Shown here piece by piece: positions 26,268 through 33,165 of a stretch of DNA of 34,738 bases. Each line of letters starts with the position of its first letter. The stretch's first letter is position 1. The notes beneath the pieces are model-generated. The model saw only the letters and a list, made by a program, of their open reading frames with translations. It did not search any database and was not told the DNA's origin. The translations under genes were made by a program, and so were the position numbers. Source of the DNA: Tidjanibacter sp. (GTDB lineage Bacteria; Bacteroidota; Bacteroidia; Bacteroidales; Rikenellaceae); the NCBI GenBank assembly GCA_017396085.1, contig JAFQNC010000004.1, positions 1-34,738 on the forward strand, read 5' to 3'.

Positions 26268-26342
26268 GATGTTTGCGGAGGGGACACAATGATATTTTGC
26301 TGTTAATGGCTGTTTCGCAGTTGTGCCATCTCCGCAAACATC
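26268..26342. repeat. 13-bp perfect inverted repeat flanking 49 bp
   Basis: GATGTTTGCGGAG at 26268-26280 is the exact reverse complement of 26330-26342. Pairing resumes inside with CACAA/TTGTG (26285-26289 and 26321-26325). No T tract follows, so it is not a normal terminator. It lies 52 bp upstream of the glucosaminidase -33 element. Confidence 0.7.
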
Positions 26343-26394
26343 ACGTTAAATAAGAGGCAGTTTAGATTGCCGTGTGGGGCATTTTGGGTAAAAT

Positions 26395-26426
26395 TTTCAT
26401 TTTCTCAATTTTTATATCTACTTTTG
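26395..26426 (+). promoter_or_regulatory. Candidate promoter of the glucosaminidase gene
   Basis: TACTTTTG at 26419-26426 is an exact -7 box, and TTTC at 26395-26398 is a one-mismatch -33 element at 20-bp spacing. Transcription would start near 26433. AAAGG at 26433-26437 lies seven bases before the chosen ATG at 26445, so the leader would be very short. Confidence 0.6.
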
Positions 26427-26444
26427 TGGCTTAAAGGTGTGAGA

Positions 26445-27377
26445 ATGCAGAGATTTATTACACATATTGTTGGGGCTGTAGCACTGATGGCCAATTCATT
26501 GCAGAAGTTGGGTTTGAGGAAAGCACAACTAATCGTGGTGGCTATGGTGGTGGCGGTGGCCACTCCCGTGGGTGCACAGCAGGCTCTCACACGTGCGCAG
26601 TACATCGAAAAGTATGCCCCAATGGCTGTGGAGAGTCAGCTCCTCTATGGTATCCCCGCAAGCATCACACTCGCACAAGGGTGTTTGGAGTCGGGCAATG
26701 GCAACTCAAGGCTCGCACGAGAGGCCAACAACCACTTTGGCATAAAGTGTGGCGGCTCGTGGGATGGTCCCTCGCTCGCTCACGATGACGATGCCCCGCA
26801 GGAGTGTTTCCGAAAGTATGAGTCGGTGGCCGAAAGTTATGTGGACCACGCACTATTTCTCTCCGAGAGGGAGCGTTACCGCTCGCTCTTCGACCTTGAC
26901 CCCAAGGACTACAAAGGGTGGGCACGAGGACTCAAGGCGGCAGGCTATGCCACCAATCCCGCCTATGCCGACCTGCTCATCAGGATAATCGAGGAGAACA
27001 ACCTCCAGAGGTTTGACAACGCTATGCTGGCCGACTATGTTACCCCCGTGGTGGAGCAACCCGCCACCGAGAAGCAACCCGCCGCCGATACCCCCACCGA
27101 GGAGGGTGCAGAGGGTGTGGCCGAGCAGGAGCAAGAAGAGGTGGTGCCCGAGGAGCCCGTGAGGGTGGATGTGGACAATATGGTCCTGCCATTGGAGAGC
27201 CTTGGGGGCTATGGCATCTATGCCGACAGAGATGGCCGCTACGTGGTGGCCGTGGGCACCGAAAGCCTGCAACACATCGGCCGCAAATTGGGCCTCTCGG
27301 CTCGTGCGCTGGCCAAAATCAACGCCCTTGACCGCAACGCACCACTCGCCGCAGGACAAGTGGTAAGAATTGAATAG
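26445..27377 (+). CDS. GH73 glucosaminidase with C-terminal LysM domain
   Basis: A 310-residue peptidoglycan hydrolase that cleaves N-acetylglucosaminyl bonds in the wall. The ATG at 26445 is supported by the promoter and AAAGG just upstream; it gives a long signal peptide ending VGAQQ. An ATG at 26487 would give a normal-length one. The GH73 domain (about 50-185) shows QYIEKYAPMAVESQLLYGIP, AQGCLESGNGNSRLA (with the catalytic Glu), NNHFGIKCGGSW and KAAGYATNPAYA. A Glu/Pro-rich linker (about 200-245) precedes a LysM-like module (YVVAVGTESLQHIGRKLGLS) at the end, which should hold the enzyme to peptidoglycan. It is the first gene of a housekeeping stretch and unrelated to the PUL. Confidence 0.93.
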   Translation: MQRFITHIVGAVALMANSLQKLGLRKAQLIVVAMVVAVATPVGAQQALTRAQYIEKYAPMAVESQLLYGIPASITLAQGCLESGNGNSRLAREANNHFGIKCGGSWDGPSLAHDDDAPQECFRKYESVAESYVDHALFLSERERYRSLFDLDPKDYKGWARGLKAAGYATNPAYADLLIRIIEENNLQRFDNAMLADYVTPVVEQPATEKQPAADTPTEEGAEGVAEQEQEEVVPEEPVRVDVDNMVLPLESLGGYGIYADRDGRYVVAVGTESLQHIGRKLGLSARALAKINALDRNAPLAAGQVVRIE

Positions 27378-27390
27378 AAAAACAACCACC

Positions 27391-27424
27391 GTCAGACGTC
27401 AGACATTGACGTTAGACGTTAGAC
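27391..27424 (+). repeat. Heptamer array GTYAGAC
   Basis: GTCAGAC occurs twice (27391-27404), then ATTGAC (27405-27410), then GTTAGAC twice (27411-27424), followed by an A8 run. The array fills half of the short gap before the hypothetical gene at 27437 and ends 12 bp from its ATG. Confidence 0.85.
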
Positions 27425-27436
27425 AAAAAAAATTAT

Positions 27437-28126
27437 ATGGACTCACAAGCCGATTTACGTTCACAAATCAAAGGCCTTTTGGTCAGCAAATCGAACCTCA
27501 AACAGCAGGTTTTCGACAACACTTTCAACCTCTTTGCCGAACTCAAAGATGTTCTGCACGAGTTCTCCACCGAATTAGATGAAGAACTCGATGACAAAAT
27601 CGACAAGCGCATCCGCATCGACTACATCGACAAGGGTAAATCGGAGGCTCGTTTGCAAGTGGCTGCCGATATGTTGGTGTTCGCAATGCACACCAATGTG
27701 TTCACTTTTGAGAAGGAGCACCGCATTTGGCACAACCAGTATGTGCAGAGCGATAGGGCCAACAGCTACTGTGGCGTGATTAACATCTACAACTTCTTGG
27801 CCGACTCCTTCAAGAACAAACGTGCCGATGACGAGGGCTACCTCATCGCCCGTATCTTTGTCAATAGGGAGGGTATGTTCTTCGTTGAGGGCAAGCGTCA
27901 GGAGAGGTGGCGTGTGGATGAGTTTGGCCGTGAGCGCATCTCGCGCGAGGCTATCTTGGAGATTCTCCAAAGGGCTATTCTCTACGCCCTCGGCTTTGAC
28001 CTACTGATGCCCTCCTACGACTCCATCAAGCGCGTGAACGTGGAGCAGTTTGACTCCCGCAGCGAGAACACCCAGTTCCAGACCGGCAAACGACTTGGCT
28101 ACGAGTTCCTTGCCGATGACATTTAG
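27437..28126 (+). CDS. Conserved hypothetical protein
   Basis: A 229-residue soluble protein of unknown function. The N-terminal third is helical and charged (LVSKSNLKQQVFDNTFNLFAEL, then DEELDDKIDKR). The rest has KSEARLQVAADMLVFAMHTNVF, SYCGVINIYNFLADSFKNKR, GYLIARIFVNREGMFFVEGKR and a C-terminal ILQRAILYALGFDLLMPSYD. No signal peptide, membrane segment or catalytic motif is visible. It has the look of a conserved Bacteroidetes protein. The ATG at 27437 is the only sensible start; the upstream gap holds an heptamer array. It ends 56 bp before the YqaA-like gene, with which it may be co-transcribed. Confidence 0.85.
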   Translation: MDSQADLRSQIKGLLVSKSNLKQQVFDNTFNLFAELKDVLHEFSTELDEELDDKIDKRIRIDYIDKGKSEARLQVAADMLVFAMHTNVFTFEKEHRIWHNQYVQSDRANSYCGVINIYNFLADSFKNKRADDEGYLIARIFVNREGMFFVEGKRQERWRVDEFGRERISREAILEILQRAILYALGFDLLMPSYDSIKRVNVEQFDSRSENTQFQTGKRLGYEFLADDI

Positions 28127-28182
28127 CAGACAACCAGACCCCAACAAAAATTTTCGTTTTCCCCAAAAAAGGACCAATCGTT

Positions 28183-28824
28183 ATGATAGAACAACAGAAC
28201 AATATCACCACCACACCCGCAGAGAAAAAACCGGGAATTGTACGCCGCTTGTACGACTGGATGCTCTCGTGGGCCGACAGCAAGTGGGGCGGGCTTGCAC
28301 TCTTCCTCTTTGCAATGTGCGAGAGTATTTTCTTCCCCGTGCCACCCGATGTGTTGCTCATTGCACTCTGCATCGGTGCCGTGGCCAAGTCGTTCAAATA
28401 TGCACTCATCTGCACCGCAGGTTCGGTCTTTGGAGCCATCATCGGCTTCGGTTTGGGTGCCTTTGCGTGGGATTTGGTAGACGGTTGGTTCATTCCCGCT
28501 GTGTTCTCGCAGGCAGCCTTTGATAGCGTGGGCGTGAAGTACTCCGAGTGGAATTTTTGGCTCGTCTTCACCGCAGGTTTTACCCCCATACCCTACAAAC
28601 TCATCACCATCTCGGCCGGTGTGTTCCTCGGTGTGAAGGACTTTTTGATTTTCATCATTGCATCCTTTGTTAGTAGGGGTTTGAGGTTTACGCTGGTGGC
28701 AGGACTCATCTACAAATTCGGTGCGCCCATCAAGAAATTCATTGATAAGTACTTCAACCTCTGCGCTTTGGCCTTCACGGTGCTGCTTATCGGTGGTTTT
28801 CTGCTCATTAAGTATGTGCTCTAA
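28183..28824 (+). CDS. YqaA/DedA-related membrane protein
   Basis: A 213-residue inner-membrane protein with about five hydrophobic segments. The N-terminal 30 residues are cytoplasmic and hydrophilic. Motifs are WGGLALFLFAMCESIFFPVPPDVLL, GSVFGAIIGFGLGAF, FTAGFTPIPYKLITISAGVF (the re-entrant SNARE-associated/DedA motif with a basic residue) and a final hydrophobic LLIGGFLLIKYVL. This is the pattern of the YqaA subgroup of DedA-like proteins, whose relatives act in membrane lipid homeostasis or flipping. It lies between the conserved hypothetical gene and aroE (68-bp gap). Role by homology only. Confidence 0.88.
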   Translation: MIEQQNNITTTPAEKKPGIVRRLYDWMLSWADSKWGGLALFLFAMCESIFFPVPPDVLLIALCIGAVAKSFKYALICTAGSVFGAIIGFGLGAFAWDLVDGWFIPAVFSQAAFDSVGVKYSEWNFWLVFTAGFTPIPYKLITISAGVFLGVKDFLIFIIASFVSRGLRFTLVAGLIYKFGAPIKKFIDKYFNLCALAFTVLLIGGFLLIKYVL

Positions 28825-28892
28825 GGGAAGGAACACCCCACCGGCGCAGACCACACAACAAACCACTCACCCACACCACCACACACATCCCT

Positions 28893-29630
28893 ATGGATAT
28901 ATTCGGACTTATCGGCAAACCCGTGAGCCACTCGATGTCGGCGGAGTATTTCACTCGCAAATTTGCCGCCGAGGAGTGCCTCGACACCAAAGCATACCTG
29001 CTCTTTGAACTCGACACCATCGGGGACCTCAAAGGGCTCCTTGCATCGCAACCCGACCTGCGAGGACTTAATGTTACCTACCCCTACAAAAAGGAGATTA
29101 TCCCCTACCTGCACTCCCTCTCGCCCGAGGCTGCACGCATCGGTGCGGTGAACTGCGTGAGGGTGGAGGATGATGGTAAACTCGTGGGCTACAACACCGA
29201 CTATATGGGCTTTGGCACCTCGTTGAGTGAGTTTTTGGGCAATCACAAACCCAAGGCCCTTGTGCTGGGCACAGGCGGTGCCTCACAAGCGGTGCAGGCT
29301 TGGCTTGCGGACAACGACTTTGAGTTCCTGACCGTGTCCCACTCGGGCAAGGGCAACTTGAGCTACGAGGAACTCACCGCGCAGATTATGGAGGAGTATA
29401 GGCTCATCATCAACACCACACCGCTGGGTATGGCCCCCCTGCTGGGCGAGTGTCCCCCTATTCCTTATGACCTTGTGTCGGAGGAGCACTTCCTCTTTGA
29501 CCTCATATACAATCCGGCCACCACGGAGTTTCTGCACCGAGGCCAGATGCGAGGTGCGGCCGTGTGCAACGGACAACGAATGTTTGTCTGCCAAGCGGAG
29601 GCCTCGTGGCGTGTCTACGGCCGATTGTAG
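28893..29630 (+). CDS. aroE: Shikimate dehydrogenase
   Basis: A 245-residue NADP-dependent shikimate dehydrogenase, fourth step of the shikimate pathway to aromatic amino acids. Substrate-binding GKPVSHSMS starts at 8. NVTYPYKKEI holds the catalytic Lys66, GYNTDYMGF holds Asp103, and the dinucleotide loop GTGGAS is at 126-131. INTTPLGM and the C-terminal NGQRMFVCQAEASW are typical. It is somewhat shorter than the common length of about 270, but all key residues are present. It is preceded by the membrane-protein gene and followed by a hairpin terminator at 29686. Confidence 0.95.
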   Translation: MDIFGLIGKPVSHSMSAEYFTRKFAAEECLDTKAYLLFELDTIGDLKGLLASQPDLRGLNVTYPYKKEIIPYLHSLSPEAARIGAVNCVRVEDDGKLVGYNTDYMGFGTSLSEFLGNHKPKALVLGTGGASQAVQAWLADNDFEFLTVSHSGKGNLSYEELTAQIMEEYRLIINTTPLGMAPLLGECPPIPYDLVSEEHFLFDLIYNPATTEFLHRGQMRGAAVCNGQRMFVCQAEASWRVYGRL

Positions 29631-29685
29631 CCGAGCACCACTATTTTGGCTCAGTTGGAGTCAAGATATATGACAATACGAAATA

Positions 29686-29722
29686 AAGGAAGCCGAGAGT
29701 GATTTCTCGGCTTCCTTTTTGC
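29686..29722 (+). terminator. Terminator of aroE
   Basis: A perfect 13-bp stem (AAGGAAGCCGAGA at 29686-29698 and its complement at 29705-29717) with a 6-nt loop is followed by TTTTT-type sequence. It starts 55 bp after the aroE stop. Confidence 0.85.
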
Positions 29723-29735
29723 AGCTGCCGCAGGG

Positions 29736-29855
29736 GCCAAGCGAGGATTGACTGCGCTGCGCTTGTCTTTCCTCTTACGCTGCCGCAGGGGCGCTTTCAA
29801 AGCAAACAATGAGTCAGGGCGACAACGAGTGTCGCCCTCTTCTTTTTTTGTTGTG
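29736..29855 (+). repeat. Terminator-cassette repeat, copy 1
   Basis: This copy begins with a CCAAGCGAGGATTG segment and a short palindrome (29749-29766). The core at 29779-29855 (from GCTGCCGCAGG to TTGTTGTG) is nearly identical, with a few base differences or indels, to 29924-30000 in copy 2. It contains the 17-mer TCAAAGCAAACAATGAG at 29797-29813. A partial third copy of the leading GCTGCCGCAGGGG lies at 29724-29736. Confidence 0.85.
29816..29849 (+). terminator. Terminator inside repeat copy 1
   Basis: A 9-bp stem AGGGCGACA (29816-29824) with loop ACGAG and TGTCGCCCT (29830-29838) is followed by CTTC and seven T. It reads rightward only, since there is no T tract on the minus strand. Confidence 0.85.
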
Positions 29856-29877
29856 ATGGGCTTTTGTGAGTAAACTC

Positions 29878-30000
29878 CCAAGCCGAGGATTGGCCAACAC
29901 TTCGTGTTGCCCTTTCCTCTGCCGCTGCCGCAGGGCGCTTTCAAAGCAAACAATGAGTAAGGGCGACAACGAGTGTCGCCCTCTTCTTTTTTTTGTTGTG
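29878..30000 (+). repeat. Terminator-cassette repeat, copy 2
   Basis: This copy repeats the 29736-29855 layout: CCAAGCCGAGGATTGG, a palindrome with a different sequence (CAACAC/GTGTTG around 29895-29909), CTTTCCTCT, then the shared core 29924-30000 with the 17-mer at 29941-29957. The 5' hairpins differ while the position of each is kept. Confidence 0.85.
29960..29994 (+). terminator. Terminator inside repeat copy 2
   Basis: The stem AGGGCGACA (29960-29968), loop ACGAG and TGTCGCCCT (29974-29982) are followed by CTTC and eight T. It is the third rightward terminator in a row after aroE. Confidence 0.85.
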
Positions 30001-30038
30001 CTGGGTGTATGTGAACAAGTTCCCACACCCCGCGCAAC

Positions 30039-30067
30039 AAAAAAAGGTGAAACTTTCGTTTCACCTT
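30039..30067 (-). terminator. Terminator of tRNA-Thr
   Basis: The stem AAGGTGAAAC/GTTTCACCTT spans 30044-30067 with a 4-nt loop. On the minus strand it is followed by seven T (30045-30039). It lies 17 bp beyond the tRNA 3' end, ending that transcript. Confidence 0.85.
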
Positions 30068-30083
30068 CTCATTGTTTGCTTTG

Positions 30084-30155
<72 letters not shown>

Positions 30156-30176
30156 ATTTACTTCCTAAAAGCGGGA

Positions 30177-30208
30177 CAAAAGTACAACGTTTTTTTTTAC
30201 TATGCAAC
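30177..30208 (-). promoter_or_regulatory. Promoter of tRNA-Thr
   Basis: On the minus strand TACTTTTG (30184-30177) is an exact -7 box. GTTG (30208-30205) is a one-mismatch -33 element at 20 bp. Transcription would start near 30170, 15 nt before the mature tRNA end. Confidence 0.65.
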
Positions 30209-30380
30209 TTTTCGTGAACTTTTTTCACTTTTTTACTCCACACACACTCTCGGCCTTACTCCACAGTAGCCACGCACACCCCACCCAAACAATGCTCCCT
30301 TCAACCTCAACCAACTTTCTCCCACCACACTCCACAAAAAATATTTCGCACACATACCACCAACTTTCAACTCTTTTTTG

Positions 30381-30388
30381 TACTTTTG
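30381..30388 (+). promoter_or_regulatory. -7 box upstream of the small membrane-protein gene
   Basis: TACTTTTG at 30381-30388 is an exact -7 box, 26 bp before the ATG at 30415. No clean TTTG was found at 19-21 bp upstream, so the -33 half is uncertain. The same octamer serves the glucosaminidase and tRNA promoters. Confidence 0.5.
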
Positions 30389-30414
30389 GAGTGTTGTAAT
30401 TTGCATAAAACTAT

Positions 30415-30654
30415 ATGTACGACTACAAATCTCTTGAACGAGTGATTGTTACACTCGGCATTGCATTCGCCGCCGTGTTGGCGGTGTTGCTCTTTTCGTG
30501 CCGACCGCTGGGTGGGTTTGCCCTAATCTCCGCCCTCTTTATGGTCGTCATCGCTCTCTACCTCATTCTCATTCCGCGCAAACTAATCGGCGAAATGAAG
30601 GATATGGAGCAAACTATCGAGAACTACAAAAAGCAACTGCAAAAGCAGAAATAG
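30415..30654 (+). CDS. Small two-helix membrane protein
   Basis: A 79-residue hypothetical membrane protein. Two hydrophobic helices span about 9-28 (VIVTLGIAFAAVLAVLLFSC) and 32-53 (GGFALISALFMVVIALYLIL). A charged C-terminal tail (EMKDMEQTIENYKKQLQKQK) is a likely short coiled coil. It has a -7 box just upstream and lies 52 bp before the threonine dehydrogenase gene. I do not recognise a family. Codon use is like its neighbours, so I take it as real. Confidence 0.75.
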   Translation: MYDYKSLERVIVTLGIAFAAVLAVLLFSCRPLGGFALISALFMVVIALYLILIPRKLIGEMKDMEQTIENYKKQLQKQK

Positions 30655-30706
30655 CCCCAAGAAAAAAACCTTAAAACCACTCACCATATCAAACAATCCA
30701 ACCCCT

Positions 30707-31660
30707 ATGAAACGAATTCTCATCGCCGGAGCAGGCGGACAAATAGGAACGGAACTCACCACTCACTTGCGCAAAATCTACGGCCCCGAGAACGTCATCG
30801 CTGCCGACCTGCGCGATTGCCCCACACTGGCCTACGATGGCCCCTTTGAGATACTCAACGTGCTCGACCGTGAAGCCTATGCCGCCCTTGTAAGGGGCTA
30901 CAACGTGGACACCATATTCAACCTTGTGGCCGTGCTCTCCGCCACGGGCGAAAAGAACCCACAAGGGGCGTGGAACATCAATATGGGTGCCCTGATGAAC
31001 TCATTGGAGATTGCACGTGAGTATGGGTGTGCGCTCTTCACCCCGAGTAGCATCGGAGCCTTTGGTGGCGAATTTCCAAGGGATAACACCCCGCAGGATG
31101 TGGTGATGCAGCCCGACACCATCTACGGTGTGTGCAAGGTTACGGGCGAACTCCTCGGCAACTACTACCACAGCCGCTTTGGTGTGGACACCCGCAGTGT
31201 GCGCTTCCCCGGCATCATCTCCAACGTAACAATGCCCGGAGGTGGCACCACCGACTATGCCGTGGAGATTTTCTACGAGGCCGTGAGCAAGGGCCACTAC
31301 ACCTGCCCCGTGCCGGCAGATGTCTATATGGATATGATGTATATGCCCGATGCGCTGAAAGCCATCGTGGACCTGATGGAGGCCGACCCGCAGAGGTTGC
31401 GCCACCGCAATAGTTTCAACGTTACGGCGATGAGTTTCACGCCGGAGATTATTGCTGCCGAGATACGCAAGCACATCCCCGAGTTCACGATGGACTACGC
31501 CGTGGACCCAGTGAAGGAGCAGATTTCACGCAGTTGGCCCAACAAGTTAGACGACACCTGCGCTCGCGAGGAGTGGGGCTGGAGCCCCGACTGGGACCTC
31601 GCCTCAATGGTGGAGGATATGCTCCGTGCGGTAAGGGCCAAACTCGGCAAAAACCAATAA
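30707..31660 (+). CDS. L-threonine 3-dehydrogenase, short-chain (epimerase-like) type
   Basis: A 317-residue NAD-dependent enzyme of the extended SDR family that oxidises L-threonine to 2-amino-3-ketobutyrate. The dinucleotide motif is GAGGQIG at 8-14. Tyr140 and Lys144 (IYGVCK) with Ser114/115 (PSSIGAFG) form the catalytic set. The GGGTTDYAVEIFYEA segment is characteristic of SDR-type threonine dehydrogenase rather than UDP-sugar epimerases. It is unrelated in fold to the Zn enzyme at 1189. It shares a direction with rarA 64 bp downstream. The nearest alternative is a general NAD-dependent epimerase. Confidence 0.88.
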   Translation: MKRILIAGAGGQIGTELTTHLRKIYGPENVIAADLRDCPTLAYDGPFEILNVLDREAYAALVRGYNVDTIFNLVAVLSATGEKNPQGAWNINMGALMNSLEIAREYGCALFTPSSIGAFGGEFPRDNTPQDVVMQPDTIYGVCKVTGELLGNYYHSRFGVDTRSVRFPGIISNVTMPGGGTTDYAVEIFYEAVSKGHYTCPVPADVYMDMMYMPDALKAIVDLMEADPQRLRHRNSFNVTAMSFTPEIIAAEIRKHIPEFTMDYAVDPVKEQISRSWPNKLDDTCAREEWGWSPDWDLASMVEDMLRAVRAKLGKNQ

Positions 31661-31724
31661 GGGCAAGGAGTTAGGAATTAACGGCAGACGGTAGTAGACC
31701 GTTCTACATAAGTAGTAACAAGGT

Positions 31725-32984
31725 ATGACCCCACTTGCAGAGAGATTAAGGCCACAGAGCCTCGATGAGTACATCGGCCAACAACACTTGGTCGGTGCGG
31801 GTGGTGTCATCCGCAAATTCATTGAAGGTGGTAACATTCCTTCGTTCATACTGTGGGGCCCTCCCGGTGTGGGCAAGACCACTTTGGCCAAGTTGGTAGC
31901 CCTTGCTTTGGGGCGTCAGATGTTCACCCTCTCGGCCATTGCGAGTGGTGTGAAGGAGGTGAGGGAGGTGATTGAGGCCGCCAAGAAGAGCCGCTTTTTC
32001 TCCTCGGCTGCGCCCATACTCTTCATAGACGAGATACACCGCTTCAACAAGGCACAGCAGGACTCGCTGTTGGGTGCCGTGGAGCATGGTGTGGTTACGC
32101 TGGTGGGAGCCACCACGGAGAACCCCTCCTTTGAGGTCATCTCGCCACTGCTGTCGCGCTGTCAGGTCTACGTGCTCAAGGCGATGAACGAGAGCGAGTT
32201 GCAGACCTTATTGGAGAGGGCCATAACGAAGGATAAGTACCTCGTGGATAGGGGTGTGAAGGTGGAGCAGACGGCCGCTCTGTTTGAGTTTTCGGGTGGC
32301 GATGCAAGGAAGTTGCTCAACATCATTGACATTATGGCGGGTGCGAGCGAGGGCGAGATTGTCATCAACGACCAGAGGGTGATTGACTGCCTGCAACAGA
32401 ACATTGCTCTCTACGACAAGAATGGCGAACAGCACTACGACATCATCAGTGCCTTCATCAAGAGCGTGCGTGGCAGCGATGCCGATGCAGCCATCTACTA
32501 CTTGGCCCGAATGTTGGCCGGAGGTGAGGATGTGAAGTTCATTGCCCGCAGGCTTGTGATTTTGGCTGCGGAGGACATTGGCCTTGCCAACCCCAATGCG
32601 CTACTGCTGGCCAACGCCTGCTTTGATGCGGTCCACAAGTTGGGTATGCCTGAGGCACGCATACCGCTTGCGGAGGCGACCATCTACCTTGCCAACAGCC
32701 CCAAGAGCAACTCGGCCTACCTTGCCATCAACGAGGCAATGTCGGTGGTTGAGCACGACACCACCAACCGCCCTGTGCCACTCCACCTGCGCAATGCGCC
32801 CACCAAGTTGATGGACAAGTTGGGCTACGGGCAGGGCTACAAGTATGCCCACGACTACGAGGGCCACTGGGTGGAGCAGGAGTTTATGCCTGCCGGAATG
32901 GAGGGCCGCAAGTTCTACACCCCCCAGAACAAGCGTGAGAGCGATGCCATCGCTTGGAAGGAGGCACTGCGGGCCAAAAAATAA
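31725..32984 (+). CDS. rarA: Replication-associated recombination protein A
   Basis: A 419-residue AAA+ ATPase of the clamp-loader/RuvB group that acts at stalled replication forks. Walker A is GPPGVGKT (45-52), Walker B ILFIDE (98-103), sensor 1 GATTEN (128-133) and the arginine-finger region PLLSRC (141-146). The C-terminal part has the family's helical domain (ISAFIKSVRGSDADAAIYYLARML, AAEDIGLANP) and the YKYAHDY segment. Length is normal. It converges on the terminase gene, and both share the terminator at 33124-33156. Confidence 0.96.
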   Translation: MTPLAERLRPQSLDEYIGQQHLVGAGGVIRKFIEGGNIPSFILWGPPGVGKTTLAKLVALALGRQMFTLSAIASGVKEVREVIEAAKKSRFFSSAAPILFIDEIHRFNKAQQDSLLGAVEHGVVTLVGATTENPSFEVISPLLSRCQVYVLKAMNESELQTLLERAITKDKYLVDRGVKVEQTAALFEFSGGDARKLLNIIDIMAGASEGEIVINDQRVIDCLQQNIALYDKNGEQHYDIISAFIKSVRGSDADAAIYYLARMLAGGEDVKFIARRLVILAAEDIGLANPNALLLANACFDAVHKLGMPEARIPLAEATIYLANSPKSNSAYLAINEAMSVVEHDTTNRPVPLHLRNAPTKLMDKLGYGQGYKYAHDYEGHWVEQEFMPAGMEGRKFYTPQNKRESDAIAWKEALRAKK

Positions 32985-33011
32985 ATAGTAAAGAGTAAAG
33001 AGTAATTAGTA
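32984..33011 (+). repeat. Heptamer array AAGAGTA
   Basis: Four heptamers follow the rarA stop: AATAGTA, AAGAGTA, AAGAGTA and ATTAGTA. They occupy 32984-33011 and are followed by an A/T-rich spacer before the 9-bp array. Confidence 0.75.
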
Positions 33012-33020
33012 AATATTTTT

Positions 33021-33119
33021 TTCTAAAGACCTTAAGGGCCTTAAGGACCTTAAAGCCCTTAAAGGCCTAGAAGCAATAGAAGCCCTAGCAGCCCCAGTGG
33101 CCCCAGTGGCCCCAGTAAA
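33021..33119. repeat. Degenerate 9-bp tandem array
   Basis: About eleven 9-bp units in phase: TTCTAAAGA, CCTTAAGGG, CCTTAAGGA, CCTTAAAGC, CCTTAAAGG, CCTAGAAGC, AATAGAAGC, CCTAGCAGC, CCCAGTGGC twice and CCCAGTAAA. The unit drifts gradually from CCTTAAGG to CCCAGTGGC. It sits between rarA and the shared terminator. Confidence 0.85.
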
Positions 33120-33123
33120 ACAC

Positions 33124-33156
33124 ACAACCGAGCGAGAGGATTTCTCGCTCGGTTGT
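33124..33156. terminator. Bidirectional terminator between rarA and terminase gene
   Basis: Perfect 14-bp arms ACAACCGAGCGAGA (33124-33137) and 33143-33156 enclose a 5-nt loop. T runs follow on both strands (TTTT at 33157-33160; TTTT beyond 33120 on the minus strand). It ends 9 bp from the terminase stop and serves convergent genes. Confidence 0.9.
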
Positions 33157-33165
33157 TTTTCTCTC

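Noticed and set aside
25976..26287. Minus-strand 103-codon frame between the PUL and the glucosaminidase gene
   Set aside because: It runs through both hairpin terminators, is basic with low complexity, and shows no family pattern.
29651..30064. Minus-strand 137-codon frame with an internal repeat (KEEGDTRCRP, SLFALKAP)
   Set aside because: The protein repeat is just the translation of the duplicated terminator cassette and runs through three hairpins and their T tracts.
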